From contig NZ_VOBC01000007.1 in NCBI RefSeq assembly GCF_008369195.1, forward strand, positions 1 to 64,000: a stretch of 64,000 nucleotides of DNA, written 5' to 3'. The notes under the pieces were generated by a model. It was given only the letters and a program-made list of their open reading frames with translations. It searched no databases and had not been told where the DNA came from. Source of the DNA: Sporosarcina sp. ANT_H38. Lineage in GTDB: Bacteria; Bacillota; Bacilli; Bacillales_A; Planococcaceae. Positions 32,028-40,474 of this stretch are shown here, piece after piece. The position numbers were made by a program, and so were the translations under genes. Within the stretch, counting starts at the first letter, position 1; the number at the start of each line of letters is the position of its first letter.

Positions 32028-32842
32028 TGAAACCGGAACATATTTTTCAAGCTGAACAAGTCGTTTCGGGCTATGATAATAAAACCATTGTCCACGGCGT
32101 AAACCTTTTGATCCCGAGCAATAAAATCAGCGTCATTATTGGCGCAAACGGCTGCGGCAAGTCTACGCTTCTTAAAACATTGGCGAGACTTATCAAACCG
32201 ACATCCGGAGAAATTACACTGGACGGAAAACCGCTCAGCAAAATTCCGCCGAAACAATTGGCGCGGATTTTAGGGCTACTGCCGCAATCCCCCATTGTTC
32301 CAGAAGGCATATCGGTCTCGGATTTGGTTGGACGGGGAAGGTACCCTCACCAATCCATGTTCTCAGGTTGGACAAAAAAGGATTATGAAGCCGTTGCCGA
32401 AGCGATGGACATTATGAACATTACCGAATTTGCAAACCGGAACATTGACGAGCTATCCGGCGGACAAAGACAGCGTGTCTGGATTGCAATGGCGCTGGCG
32501 CAGCAAACCGACATTTTATTTCTCGATGAACCGACGACTTTTTTGGATATTACGTATCAAGTGGAAATTCTTGACCTGCTGACTGACCTTAACCGAAAAC
32601 GCGGAACAACGATTGTAATGGTCCTTCATGATATCAACTTGGCCGCACGTTACGCGGACCATATATTTGCCCTTCGTCAAGGAAAGCTAATTGCGGAAGG
32701 TAATCCTTCAAAGGTCATTACTAGTGAATTGATTAAAGACGTTTTCGGGCTTCGTTGCTCTGTGATAAAAGACCCCATTTCGGGCTCCCCTTATGTAATA
32801 CCAATAGGAAGATATCATGTTAATAGTGAATCTACTCTTTAA
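32027..32842 (+). CDS. iron-siderophore ABC transporter ATPase (FepC-like)
   Basis: The ATP-hydrolysing subunit, 271 residues. Walker A is GANGCGKSTLL (about 39-49), the Q-loop is LLPQSP, the signature is LSGGQRQRVWIA (about 142-153) and Walker B with its glutamate is ILFLDEPTTFLD (about 164-175). It is the last gene of the operon, before a strong nested hairpin. It is homologous to the ATPase at 36276-37100, so the two systems might share energising subunits. Confidence 0.95.
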   Translation: MKPEHIFQAEQVVSGYDNKTIVHGVNLLIPSNKISVIIGANGCGKSTLLKTLARLIKPTSGEITLDGKPLSKIPPKQLARILGLLPQSPIVPEGISVSDLVGRGRYPHQSMFSGWTKKDYEAVAEAMDIMNITEFANRNIDELSGGQRQRVWIAMALAQQTDILFLDEPTTFLDITYQVEILDLLTDLNRKRGTTIVMVLHDINLAARYADHIFALRQGKLIAEGNPSKVITSELIKDVFGLRCSVIKDPISGSPYVIPIGRYHVNSESTL

Positions 32843-32877
32843 ATAAAGACTAATACTTCTGCTCAGTAATGTTCCTC

Positions 32878-32931
32878 ATAGGTCGCGGGAAGCTCTTCTC
32901 TTACGGGGAGGAGGGCTTTTTGCGACCTATG
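32878..32931 (+). terminator. nested terminator after siderophore operon 1
   Basis: An outer 9-bp stem (ATAGGTCGC with GCGACCTAT) encloses an inner GAAGCTCTTCTC/GAGGAGGGCT hairpin followed by TTTTT. The inner hairpin is the likely terminator. Confidence 0.75.
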
Positions 32932-33002
32932 CGCGGTTAATGGCGAAAATTCCCTAATATTTTAATTTATTTTAACGTGAAATCTCCAAATTCGTTCAAA
33001 AA

Positions 33003-33152
33003 TAGTTCGCTTTATAGTAAGCGAACTACCACACTTTTTCGGTGAACGTATGGAAGTCATTCAACCCAAAGCGATTCAAAATCGCAACCATACAGGTAGC
33101 AGCCAGGGGGTGATCAAGATATTTACTGGTTACTTGGTTAATCAACAGACGT
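33003..33152 (+). repeat. dispersed structured repeat family 1, copy B (partial)
   Basis: From about 33050 the sequence matches the 3' half of copy C: GAAGTCATTCAACCCAAAGCG, then ACCATACAGGTAG, then TTAATCAACAGACGT. The 5' half and its conserved hairpin are replaced by a different 10-bp hairpin (33003-33028, arms TAGTTCGCTT). Non-coding; it lies between operon 1 and the signal peptidase. Confidence 0.75.
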
Positions 33153-33219
33153 GGGTCCATATTATACAAGTTGTTTCAGCGAGCTATATTCTCATAGGAA
33201 TTACTCTTTTATTATCAAC

Positions 33220-33765
33220 TTATTTCGGTATACCGATTGCAGTGAATGGGTAATAACGCAGCTTCACTTCACCAATGACAGCATCTTCATAAATGAATCC
33301 AAAAAATCGACTATCATTACTCTTTAAGCGATGATCGCCTAATACGAAGAAAGCGCCTTCAGGGACTTCGGCTTGTCCTGTAATTTCCTTTAACGTGAAG
33401 TCCCCAGTTATCCGGTCCGTGATTGGATCGCCATCGATCCGTTTAACATAGGGCTCATCATACACTTTACCATTCACGTGCAATATGTCGTCGATCATTT
33501 CAATACGATCTCCGGGTACTCCGATGACTCTTTTAATGTATTTCTCTGTTGCATTCGGCGCATCAAAAACAATCATATCAAACCTGTCGATGGTGCTTAC
33601 TTTGCTGACGATGATGCGATTTTTATCTTCGAATGTCGGCAACATTGACTCACCTTGTACCTTTGTTGGTACAAATAAAAACTGGTAACTGATAAAGACA
33701 ATCGCTAACGCAAATAATAATGATTGTATCCAAGAAAATAATTCGCTTTTTACGGTTTTCTCCAT
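33220..33765 (-). CDS. sipS: type I signal peptidase
   Basis: A membrane-bound signal peptidase of 181 residues with a single N-terminal helix (about 12-32), the Gram-positive Sip layout. The catalytic serine is in GESMLPTF (S40) and the catalytic lysine in YIKRVIGVPGD (K78). Box E GDHRLKSNDSRFFG (about 146-159) is intact. The ATG follows AGAGATGA-type sequence (weak ribosome site). The symbol is by similarity to the B. subtilis SipS/SipT group; the exact paralogue is uncertain. It is transcribed towards operon 1. Confidence 0.93.
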   Translation of the reverse strand: MEKTVKSELFSWIQSLLFALAIVFISYQFLFVPTKVQGESMLPTFEDKNRIIVSKVSTIDRFDMIVFDAPNATEKYIKRVIGVPGDRIEMIDDILHVNGKVYDEPYVKRIDGDPITDRITGDFTLKEITGQAEVPEGAFFVLGDHRLKSNDSRFFGFIYEDAVIGEVKLRYYPFTAIGIPK

Positions 33766-34077
33766 TCATCTCTCCCCTTCCGAATAACTTCTTATCTAAT
33801 AGTGTACAATATGGCCCCTGCTATTAGTACTTTTAGTATGCACCTTTCCATTATTGGTAAATAGATGACTAATCATTCTGGTGAACAAAGTAAAATTCCG
33901 ATTTAATAGAGAAGCGGTCTACATTTATTTATGGCAACCTTGCTTCCAAGAGACATGTTTGAAAAGTGTCTATTGATTTTTAGAGGCTTTGCCTTTGAAG
34001 TCGTAGAATAGTACTAATATAGTAAGAATACAAGAATGAGCACTTAGTATTGAAATTTAGTTAGAATAGGTGAATAA

Positions 34078-34591
34078 ATGTATAAATACAGAATTACAAA
34101 GTATAACCCCTTATTTAGAGATGATGAAAACAGATATATAAAAGATGACAATTAGTGATATCGGGAAAACTTTTGATGAAGAAAAGTTAACGATTGAAGA
34201 TTACAAAAAAACTGAGGATAGCTATATTAACGCTATCCACCTGATCATTGATTACTTAAGTCTTCCTTATCTAAAAGTAGATGATGTAATACGAAGCTTC
34301 TCGCTAGAAATGTTTCAAGATTTGATAAAAGATTACCGGGAACTTTATAGCGAGGAAATGATGGAGCATTACTCGAATGTAAAAAACAAAGATAACTTAA
34401 GTAAGAAAAAAGTTGATGTTTTTTGTAGGCTTTTAATTAGGGAGAACATTGGCGCAAAGGTTTATTATCCCAGGAGAATGAAAGTATTTATAGGATATGA
34501 CTATTTAATGGGTGTTCATATGTCAAAGCCTTTAGACCCAATCATTCCTTTAATTGAAGAAACGGGATTGTTTATTGAAAAAATTTCATAA
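34078..34591 (+). pseudogene. frameshifted gene of unknown function
   Basis: A start with a good ribosome site (AGGTGA before ATG 34078) encodes MYKYRITKYNPLFRDD and continues to a stop near 34152. The next frame opens at 34145 with TISDIGKTFDEEKLTIEDY and runs 148 codons. The two halves fit as one protein if about five bases were lost near 34147 between short GAC repeats. The 3' frame alone (34145-34591) has no ribosome site. I do not recognise a function; similar small acidic cytoplasmic proteins occur in Bacillales (from memory). Loss of function is inferred. Confidence 0.65.
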
Positions 34592-34667
34592 GTAGATGAA
34601 GTGGATAATATTAAATTTGGATTGGTTCCGGGGGGCAGGTCAAAGATTGAATCAAAGGGGGATTGTT

Positions 34668-35225
34668 ATGGATAAAAAGAACAAAGCTTTACTTATAATA
34701 GATGTACAAAAAGCTTTTAATGATAAAAAGTGGGGAGAGCGAAATAATCTAAATGCAGAGGGGAATATTAGTAAGATACTAAACTTATGGAGGGAAAAGG
34801 GTTGGACAGTAATTCATATACAGCATAGGTCTGACAATCCTAGTTCGTTATTTCACCCGGAAAATGATGGGTTTGCTATAAAGGAATTGGTCGAACCTAT
34901 TGGGGGAGAAGTGGTGATAGAAAAGAAAGTAAACAGTAGTTTTATCGGTACAAAATTAGAGGCGTTTTTAAAACGAAATGGTCTGACAACAGTCATATTA
35001 ACAGGACTGACTACTCCTCATTGTGTATCTACGACTGCAAGAATGAGTGGGAATTTAGGTTTCAATACATATCTTATTTCAGATGCAACAGCGGCTTTTG
35101 GAATGACGGATCAAAACAATACTCATTATGATGCAGTTACTGTACATAATACTTCTTTAGCGACATTGCATGAGGAGTTCGCAACCATACTTACAACGGA
35201 GCAACTTATACAAAAGTTTTTCTAG
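34668..35225 (+). CDS. isochorismatase-family cysteine hydrolase
   Basis: A 185-residue alpha/beta hydrolase of the isochorismatase/nicotinamidase superfamily. The expected Asp-Lys-Cys triad is seen in ALLIIDVQ (about D13), VIEKKVNSSF (about K88) and GLTTPHCVSTTARM (about C122), with the cis-peptide before it. The ATG at 34668 lies 6 bases after AAAGGGGG; a longer upstream frame has no conserved residues. Substrates in this family vary, so no specific reaction is assigned. Nothing nearby suggests a siderophore-synthesis role. Confidence 0.88.
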   Translation: MDKKNKALLIIDVQKAFNDKKWGERNNLNAEGNISKILNLWREKGWTVIHIQHRSDNPSSLFHPENDGFAIKELVEPIGGEVVIEKKVNSSFIGTKLEAFLKRNGLTTVILTGLTTPHCVSTTARMSGNLGFNTYLISDATAAFGMTDQNNTHYDAVTVHNTSLATLHEEFATILTTEQLIQKFF

Positions 35226-35361
35226 TTTTTTTCTTTAACTCTAAAGAACATGAGGTTCAACTTTTTTGAAAAGGGACTTTAATATATAGTTTTTGAATAT
35301 TTGTGTTAAATATTACTATCATGATAAATTACGTTTGATGATTGCGCCAAGTACTAGAGAG

Positions 35362-35470
35362 CCTGAAATTGTATCTTCGGGCACTTACAATTTCTATAGT
35401 AAGACATCTATTTTTTTCTTTCGAGACTACCGCATTTTTCACTTGAACATTGTAGGAACGCGACAGGCAA
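35362..35470. repeat. repeat family 3, left copy (inverted partner at 43.6 kb)
   Basis: Matches the reverse complement of 43603-43710 over about 108 bases. The last 33 bases (35438-35470) are identical to the partner and include AACATTGTAGGAACGCGACA. It contains a short hairpin (GCCTGAA with TTCGGGC). A 65-codon open frame across it has no ribosome site and is not considered a gene. Confidence 0.85.
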
Positions 35471-35540
35471 ATTGTCTGATGCTTATCTAATAAAACCAAG
35501 GATTTAAAGAAGGTGGAGTTAATTTTAATAAGATGGAGCT

Positions 35541-35592
35541 ACAAAAAAACAGCCCACATAAACCGGATTTTGACGGTTTATGTGGGCTGTTT
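35541..35592 (-). terminator. terminator of the FhuF-like gene
   Basis: A 17-bp stem (ACAGCCCACATAAACCG and complement) followed on the - strand by seven T. It closely resembles the spoVT terminator. Confidence 0.85.
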
Positions 35593-35593
35593 C

Positions 35594-36283
35594 TTATTTT
35601 ACTAAAGGACAATAGGAACACTTTTCTGTATTAGGAAGTTCTTTATACAAACAACATGTCACCCGTTTGTAGTTTACCATTGCATCTAGTGCTTGTTGAT
35701 TATTCAAATACTGCTTAAAAGGGGAACGACGCATCGCAGGTTTCCATGTTTCATCTGCCAATAAAATATCCAAGTCTGTTTGTGCAAATGATGAATTTTC
35801 CTGAAGTAGCATCGAGTACATCCATAAGACATATCCCCATACGTTCTCCCACAATATTAGTTTCGCAATTTTCCCATGCTTACTTAAATAGTTAACGACG
35901 GGGTGCCCGTATGCCTCGAGGATAAAGCGGATATCTTCTTCGCGATTTTGTACGAGTCTAAAGCCGGCAGATGGAACAGAAAAAAGGATGGTATCATTTT
36001 CGATGAATAACGACACGTCTTTCAAATCGCCACCCCATAGTAAATTATGTTCGCATATTAAGTGCAGTTGTGCAGCTATGAAAAAACCATGTCTTTTCAT
36101 ATAAACGGATGTGGCAACGGTATTTGTCGGAGCGTCCGTTAAACGTTGAACTATTTCAAATAGCTTGTCGCTTCCTGATTCGCATAACACTTCTGCAGCT
36201 GTTAAAAATGTGTTTGGCTGTGCACCAATATGTACACTGAAACGTTCCAGTGCAGCTACTTGCTCGGCTTGTAAATTAGGCAC
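35594..36283 (-). CDS. FhuF-like (2Fe-2S) ferric-siderophore reductase candidate
   Basis: A 229-residue cytoplasmic protein. Its C-terminus carries the FhuF iron-sulfur ligand pattern CC-x10-CxxC (TCCLYKELPNTEKCSYCPL). FhuF-type proteins release iron from imported siderophores by reduction. The GTG start at 36283 is chosen because GAGGAAA lies about 6 bases upstream and GTGCCTAA overlaps the ATPase stop, a coupled arrangement. The longer frame from 36388 would overlap the ATPase by over 100 bases. The body is divergent from E. coli FhuF, so the activity is by analogy. Confidence 0.82.
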   Translation of the reverse strand: MPNLQAEQVAALERFSVHIGAQPNTFLTAAEVLCESGSDKLFEIVQRLTDAPTNTVATSVYMKRHGFFIAAQLHLICEHNLLWGGDLKDVSLFIENDTILFSVPSAGFRLVQNREEDIRFILEAYGHPVVNYLSKHGKIAKLILWENVWGYVLWMYSMLLQENSSFAQTDLDILLADETWKPAMRRSPFKQYLNNQQALDAMVNYKRVTCCLYKELPNTEKCSYCPLVK

Positions 36284-37100
36284 CAGTATTTCCTCGAAGT
36301 TCTGACACGATGCAGCGGCCGCGACCATAAGGAACGCAGTGCGGTGTACCAAAAAGGGGATCTGTTGACACTTGGCATTCCATCCCAAACACAGCGCGGA
36401 CTAAGTCGCAAGTAATAATATCTTCTGGTTTGCCTTGTTCATGGACACCACCGTCTTTAATAGCCACGATATTGTGGGCATAACGGGAGGCTAAATTCAA
36501 ATCATGAAGCACCATGACAATCGTACGGCCTTTTTGTTCGTTTAATTCAAACAGCAGATCAAGAATTTCAATCTGATGTGTCATGTCGAGGTATGTTGTT
36601 GGTTCGTCCAATAAAATGACGTCTGTATCTTGCGCTAGCGTCATTGCAATCCATGCACGCTGCCGCTGACCACCCGACAGTGTGTCAATCGATTGATCTC
36701 GTAAATCACTTATTCCGGTAGCTGTCATTGCGGCTTCCGTTTTCTTCGTATCCTCGTCAGTCCATCTCGAGAGCCACGATTGGTGTGGATAGCGTCCTTG
36801 TTTTACAAGATCATGTACCGTCAACCCTTCAGGTGATACAGGACCTTGAGGAAGAATCCCCATTTTCTTTGCAACATTACGTGAAGACAGCGAGTGGATA
36901 TCCTTGCCTTCAAGTAAAATAGAACCGTCAGAAGGTTTCAAAAGACGGGCAATTGAACGGAGTAACGTAGACTTACCACAGCCGTTACTACCGACGAAAA
37001 CAGTGATTTCGCCTTTCGGGATCGATAGGTTCAAGTTTTCGAAGAGGAGATTATCTTGATAGCCAATCGATAGGTTTTCGGCTTTTATTGAGGTATGCAT
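36276..37100 (-). CDS. iron-siderophore ABC transporter ATPase (FecE/FhuC-like)
   Basis: The ATPase of siderophore system 2, 274 residues. Walker A GSNGCGKSTLL (about 36-46), Q-loop LPQGP, signature LSGGQRQRAWIA and Walker B VILLDEPTTYLD are intact. It is read away from the binding protein and FhuB genes, from a shared intergenic region with Fur boxes. The ATG at 37100 follows GGAGG. It is closely related to the ATPase of system 1. Confidence 0.95.
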   Translation of the reverse strand: MHTSIKAENLSIGYQDNLLFENLNLSIPKGEITVFVGSNGCGKSTLLRSIARLLKPSDGSILLEGKDIHSLSSRNVAKKMGILPQGPVSPEGLTVHDLVKQGRYPHQSWLSRWTDEDTKKTEAAMTATGISDLRDQSIDTLSGGQRQRAWIAMTLAQDTDVILLDEPTTYLDMTHQIEILDLLFELNEQKGRTIVMVLHDLNLASRYAHNIVAIKDGGVHEQGKPEDIITCDLVRAVFGMECQVSTDPLFGTPHCVPYGRGRCIVSELRGNTGA

Positions 37101-37132
37101 TGGAATGCCTCCATATCTATAGGGAAACTAAA

Positions 37133-37264
37133 TGATTTTCATTTTCAATTAGAGATAAGCATAGCATATTTAGCATCAATCAGAGAATGATAATCAATTA
37201 TTTCGTAAAAAACTTTACAAAACCGTACTACCAAGTTTAAACTACTAAATGAGAATGATAATCA
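37133..37264. promoter_or_regulatory. divergent control region with three Fur-like boxes
   Basis: Three matches to the 7-1-7 Fur box are seen: TGATTTTCATTTTCA (37133-37147), AGAGAATGATAATCA (37182-37196) and TGAGAATGATAATCA (37250-37264). The outer two lie close to the two divergent genes. Iron repression of both directions is inferred. Confidence 0.8.
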
Positions 37265-37293
37265 ATAAGTAGATAATTGGAGGAATGTTTAAT

Positions 37294-38277
37294 ATGAAGA
37301 AGTCTTTGAAATCGCTGCTTTTTTTAGCGCTTTTTGCAGTGTTGTTAGTCGGTTGTTCTTCTAAGGGAGAAGACAAAGCTGAAGACAAGGGAAAAGCCGA
37401 AGAAAATATTACAATTACAGGTGTAAACGGTGAAGTGACACTTAAAGAGCCTGCGAAAAAAGTCGTTGTTTTGGAATGGACATATGCGGAAGATTTATTG
37501 GCAGTAGGTGTTCAACCTATCGGAATGGCGGATATAGAAGAATATAATAATTGGGTGAATATTGATGCGGAATTAAGCAAAGACGTAGCTGATGTCGGAG
37601 GTCGCCAAGAACCGAATTTAGAGGCGATTGCTGCATTGGAGCCAGACTTGATCATCGGTACAAGCTTCCGTCACGACGGGATGATTGCAGATTTAGAGAA
37701 AATCGCACCTACGGTCATTTTTAATCCGTATCCTGAGGATGAAAAAATGGATCTATATCAAGAAATGATAACAACATTTAACGAAATTGCAAAAGTTGTT
37801 GATAAAAAGGATGAAGCGAAACAGGTATTAGCAGACTTGGATGAAAAATACGAAGAAGCAAAAACAACTATCGATAATGCTGGTTTGAAAACGAAAGATG
37901 TTGTCTTAACACTTGCTTACACGGGACCTCAAGCACCTGAAATTCGTGTGTTTACACCAAATTCGATGGCTTCAATCATGCTAGAGAAAATTGGTTTGAA
38001 CAACATCCATATCCCCGATCAATTTGAACTTTACGGCTCGAGTACGTATAACGTGGAAGGGCTAGCGAAGTACGAGGATGCAAACTATTTGTATATTGTA
38101 CAGGACGAAGACAATATTTATGAAAAACAATTAAAAGATAATGCAGTTTGGAAGAACTTGAATTTCGTGAAAGAAGACCGACTGTATGATCTCGGTGGAG
38201 ATACATGGTTATATGGAGGTCCTCTCTCAGCAGAAACATTACTCAACAAAATTACAAGCACGATGGTAAGTAAATAA
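37294..38277 (+). CDS. iron-siderophore ABC transporter, substrate-binding lipoprotein (system 2)
   Basis: A 327-residue lipoprotein. The signal MKKSLKSLLFLALFAVLLVG ends at the lipid-anchored C21. The ferric-siderophore-binding fold follows (about 50-320), with PNLEAIAALEPDLIIGTSFRH typical of the FecB/YfiY type. The ATG at 37294 is preferred over 37285 because GGAGG ends 10 bases before it and only 1 base before the other. It shares little with the system 1 binding protein, so it likely binds a different siderophore. Its stop overlaps the permease ATG. Confidence 0.92.
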   Translation: MKKSLKSLLFLALFAVLLVGCSSKGEDKAEDKGKAEENITITGVNGEVTLKEPAKKVVVLEWTYAEDLLAVGVQPIGMADIEEYNNWVNIDAELSKDVADVGGRQEPNLEAIAALEPDLIIGTSFRHDGMIADLEKIAPTVIFNPYPEDEKMDLYQEMITTFNEIAKVVDKKDEAKQVLADLDEKYEEAKTTIDNAGLKTKDVVLTLAYTGPQAPEIRVFTPNSMASIMLEKIGLNNIHIPDQFELYGSSTYNVEGLAKYEDANYLYIVQDEDNIYEKQLKDNAVWKNLNFVKEDRLYDLGGDTWLYGGPLSAETLLNKITSTMVSK

Positions 38278-40241
38278 TGGCAAGAAAGACTTCAGGAACA
38301 CGATCCTTTGTTGTCATGATTATAGGATTGTTCCTGTTGGTTTTATTATCTTTTGTTCACTTAACACAAGGTCAAGCGGATTATACTGTAACCCAGTTAG
38401 TTAAAGAGGTGTGGACAGAGGGGCGCGTGCAAGACATCGTGCTCTCTCTTCGTCTTCCGCGTTTAATAATAGGGATACTTGCTGGTGGGGCCCTTGCGGT
38501 GGCAGGGGCTGTTTTACAGACGTTGACGAACAACCCATTAGCATCTGCAAGCACATTAGGAATTAATGCGGGCGCGTATTTTTTCGTCGTAGTTTCGATG
38601 ATTTTCTTTCCATCGCTACTCGGGAATTTCCCGTTTATTGTTGCGTTAGTGGGTGCTGTACTGTCATCCGTTCTCGTTGTGATGCTAGCAGGCAAGCAAA
38701 TGGAGCCAGTACGTGTCGCGCTGACAGGAATGATTATTTCGTTATTGTTCGCTTCGATGACAGGCTCATTGCAGTTATTATTCGAAAATCAAACGAACGG
38801 ACTCTTTTTATGGGGATCAGGAACACTTGTCCAATTAAATTGGGACGGTGTATCGTTTGCGGGGCCAGTTATCATTGTGTTCTTCATCCTCGCATTAGTA
38901 TTGGCAAAACCATTGGATACGCTGTCGCTAGGTGAAGATATAGCGTCATCTCTTGGGCAAAATGTTAGGTTTGTTAAATTACTCGCGTGGGCTGTTGCAA
39001 TTGTCCTTGCAGCTGCAACAGTAAGTGTTGTCGGACCAATTGGTTTTATTGGATTAATGGCTCCACATATTGTTCGGATGCTTGGCGTTCGGGGACATTT
39101 GAATATTCTCCTCCAATCATTTTTATGGGGAAGTGTCATGCTAATCGGAGCTGATGTGTTAGGGCGATTGATTCAACCCGGACAAGAAGTTCCGGTTGGT
39201 GCAATGACCGCGTTGATAGGTGGACCGTGGCTGTTGTACTTGGCATGGAAAACTGCGAAAACGCATAGTCGAGGCGATCGTCAAATGGGCGGTACATTAA
39301 AGCCCGTGAAACTGTCGGTTGTCATCGCAATCGTTGTTGCACTCCTACTCGTTATTATTTCATTGGCTTTATCATTTAATGGCACTGCATGGACGACTGA
39401 ATGGTTGAAACCTGTTGTGTGGAATTTCCGAGTTCCACGTGTGTTAACGGCGTTCATCGTCGGGGTAATGCTCGCGATTGCAGGGGTATTATTGCAGGGG
39501 GTATTACGAAATCCATTGGCGGATGCAAGTATTTTGGGTGTCACATCAATGGGTGGTGCAGGGGCAATGATGCTACTCGTGTTATTTCCTGCAATTCCAG
39601 TTAACTATATGCCGCTTGGTGCAGTCGTGGGAGCTGCCATCGCACTTGGTATTATTTTAGGAACATCGTGGAAAAACAACTTCCAGCCGATGCTTGTTGC
39701 ACTTATGGGAATTGCAATTTCTGCGTTTGGTTCGGCGGCCACACAAGTACTTGTCGTAAAAGCAAAACTTGCAGTTGCGGCAGCGCTCGTCTGGTTGTCG
39801 GGAAGTACGTACGCAAAAGGATGGGAAGATGTACAGCTTGCTGTTTTGCTATTTGCATTGTTTATAGGACCAGCCATTTATCTGACACGCAGTTTGGACA
39901 CATTGACGTTTGGTGACGATGTGGCGGCAGGTCTTGGGCTTTCTGTTAAATCGACTCGTGTTTGGGCATTGATTGTCGGTGTTGCGATAAGTACAGCAGC
40001 TGTTTCGATTGTAGGGACGATCGGCTTTGTGGGGCTTGTCGCACCTCATATCGCACGTAGATTAGTTGGTTTTCGTCATCTACCTTTGATTGTCGTATCT
40101 GGATTATTAGGCGGACTACTTCTTGTCACCGCCGACTTCGTTGGAAGAATTCTTATTGCGCCGAAAGATATTCCGAGTGGTCTGATTGTAGCGCTGATTG
40201 GTACTCCGTATTTGCTGTATCTCCTTCGGAAAATGAAATGA
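38277..40241 (+). CDS. fused FhuB-type siderophore permease
   Basis: A 654-residue protein that is two FecCD permeases joined head to tail (about 1-330 and 345-654). Each half has the NPLAxxxxLG turn (TNNPLASASTLGINAG; RNPLADASILGVTSMG). Each also has a GPIGFIGLMAPHIVR / GTIGFVGLVAPHIAR coupling segment. The layout is that of E. coli FhuB, so one polypeptide supplies both membrane halves. The ATG overlaps the binding-protein stop. Confidence 0.94.
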   Translation: MARKTSGTRSFVVMIIGLFLLVLLSFVHLTQGQADYTVTQLVKEVWTEGRVQDIVLSLRLPRLIIGILAGGALAVAGAVLQTLTNNPLASASTLGINAGAYFFVVVSMIFFPSLLGNFPFIVALVGAVLSSVLVVMLAGKQMEPVRVALTGMIISLLFASMTGSLQLLFENQTNGLFLWGSGTLVQLNWDGVSFAGPVIIVFFILALVLAKPLDTLSLGEDIASSLGQNVRFVKLLAWAVAIVLAAATVSVVGPIGFIGLMAPHIVRMLGVRGHLNILLQSFLWGSVMLIGADVLGRLIQPGQEVPVGAMTALIGGPWLLYLAWKTAKTHSRGDRQMGGTLKPVKLSVVIAIVVALLLVIISLALSFNGTAWTTEWLKPVVWNFRVPRVLTAFIVGVMLAIAGVLLQGVLRNPLADASILGVTSMGGAGAMMLLVLFPAIPVNYMPLGAVVGAAIALGIILGTSWKNNFQPMLVALMGIAISAFGSAATQVLVVKAKLAVAAALVWLSGSTYAKGWEDVQLAVLLFALFIGPAIYLTRSLDTLTFGDDVAAGLGLSVKSTRVWALIVGVAISTAAVSIVGTIGFVGLVAPHIARRLVGFRHLPLIVVSGLLGGLLLVTADFVGRILIAPKDIPSGLIVALIGTPYLLYLLRKMK

Positions 40242-40275
40242 AAAGAGAGCTGCCATTGGGTAGCTCTCTTTTCAT
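40233..40275 (+). terminator. terminator after the FhuB-type gene
   Basis: A perfect 16-bp stem (AAATGAAAAGAGAGCT and complement) around 10 bases; the 3' arm is T-rich and followed by CATTTTCTT. It includes the permease stop codon. Confidence 0.85.
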
Positions 40276-40474
40276 TTCATTTTCTTAAATCGGTATTTCC
40301 GGTATTGTGATTTGAGGAGTAGGCAATGCTTATGCTTATGCTTACTAACGCTAGTGAAATTGGAATCACAATAATATCCCTTATGAAAAAGTTAAGATTG
40401 TCTCCTCATAGGGGATACTCGACAGGTGAATAGAGCTGCCTAGTTATTTCTATATATTGTGGCGGTTTGCTCTT

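Noticed and set aside
35293..35490. 65-codon + strand frame
   Set aside because: No ribosome site; overlaps repeat family 3, whose partner copy does not keep the frame.
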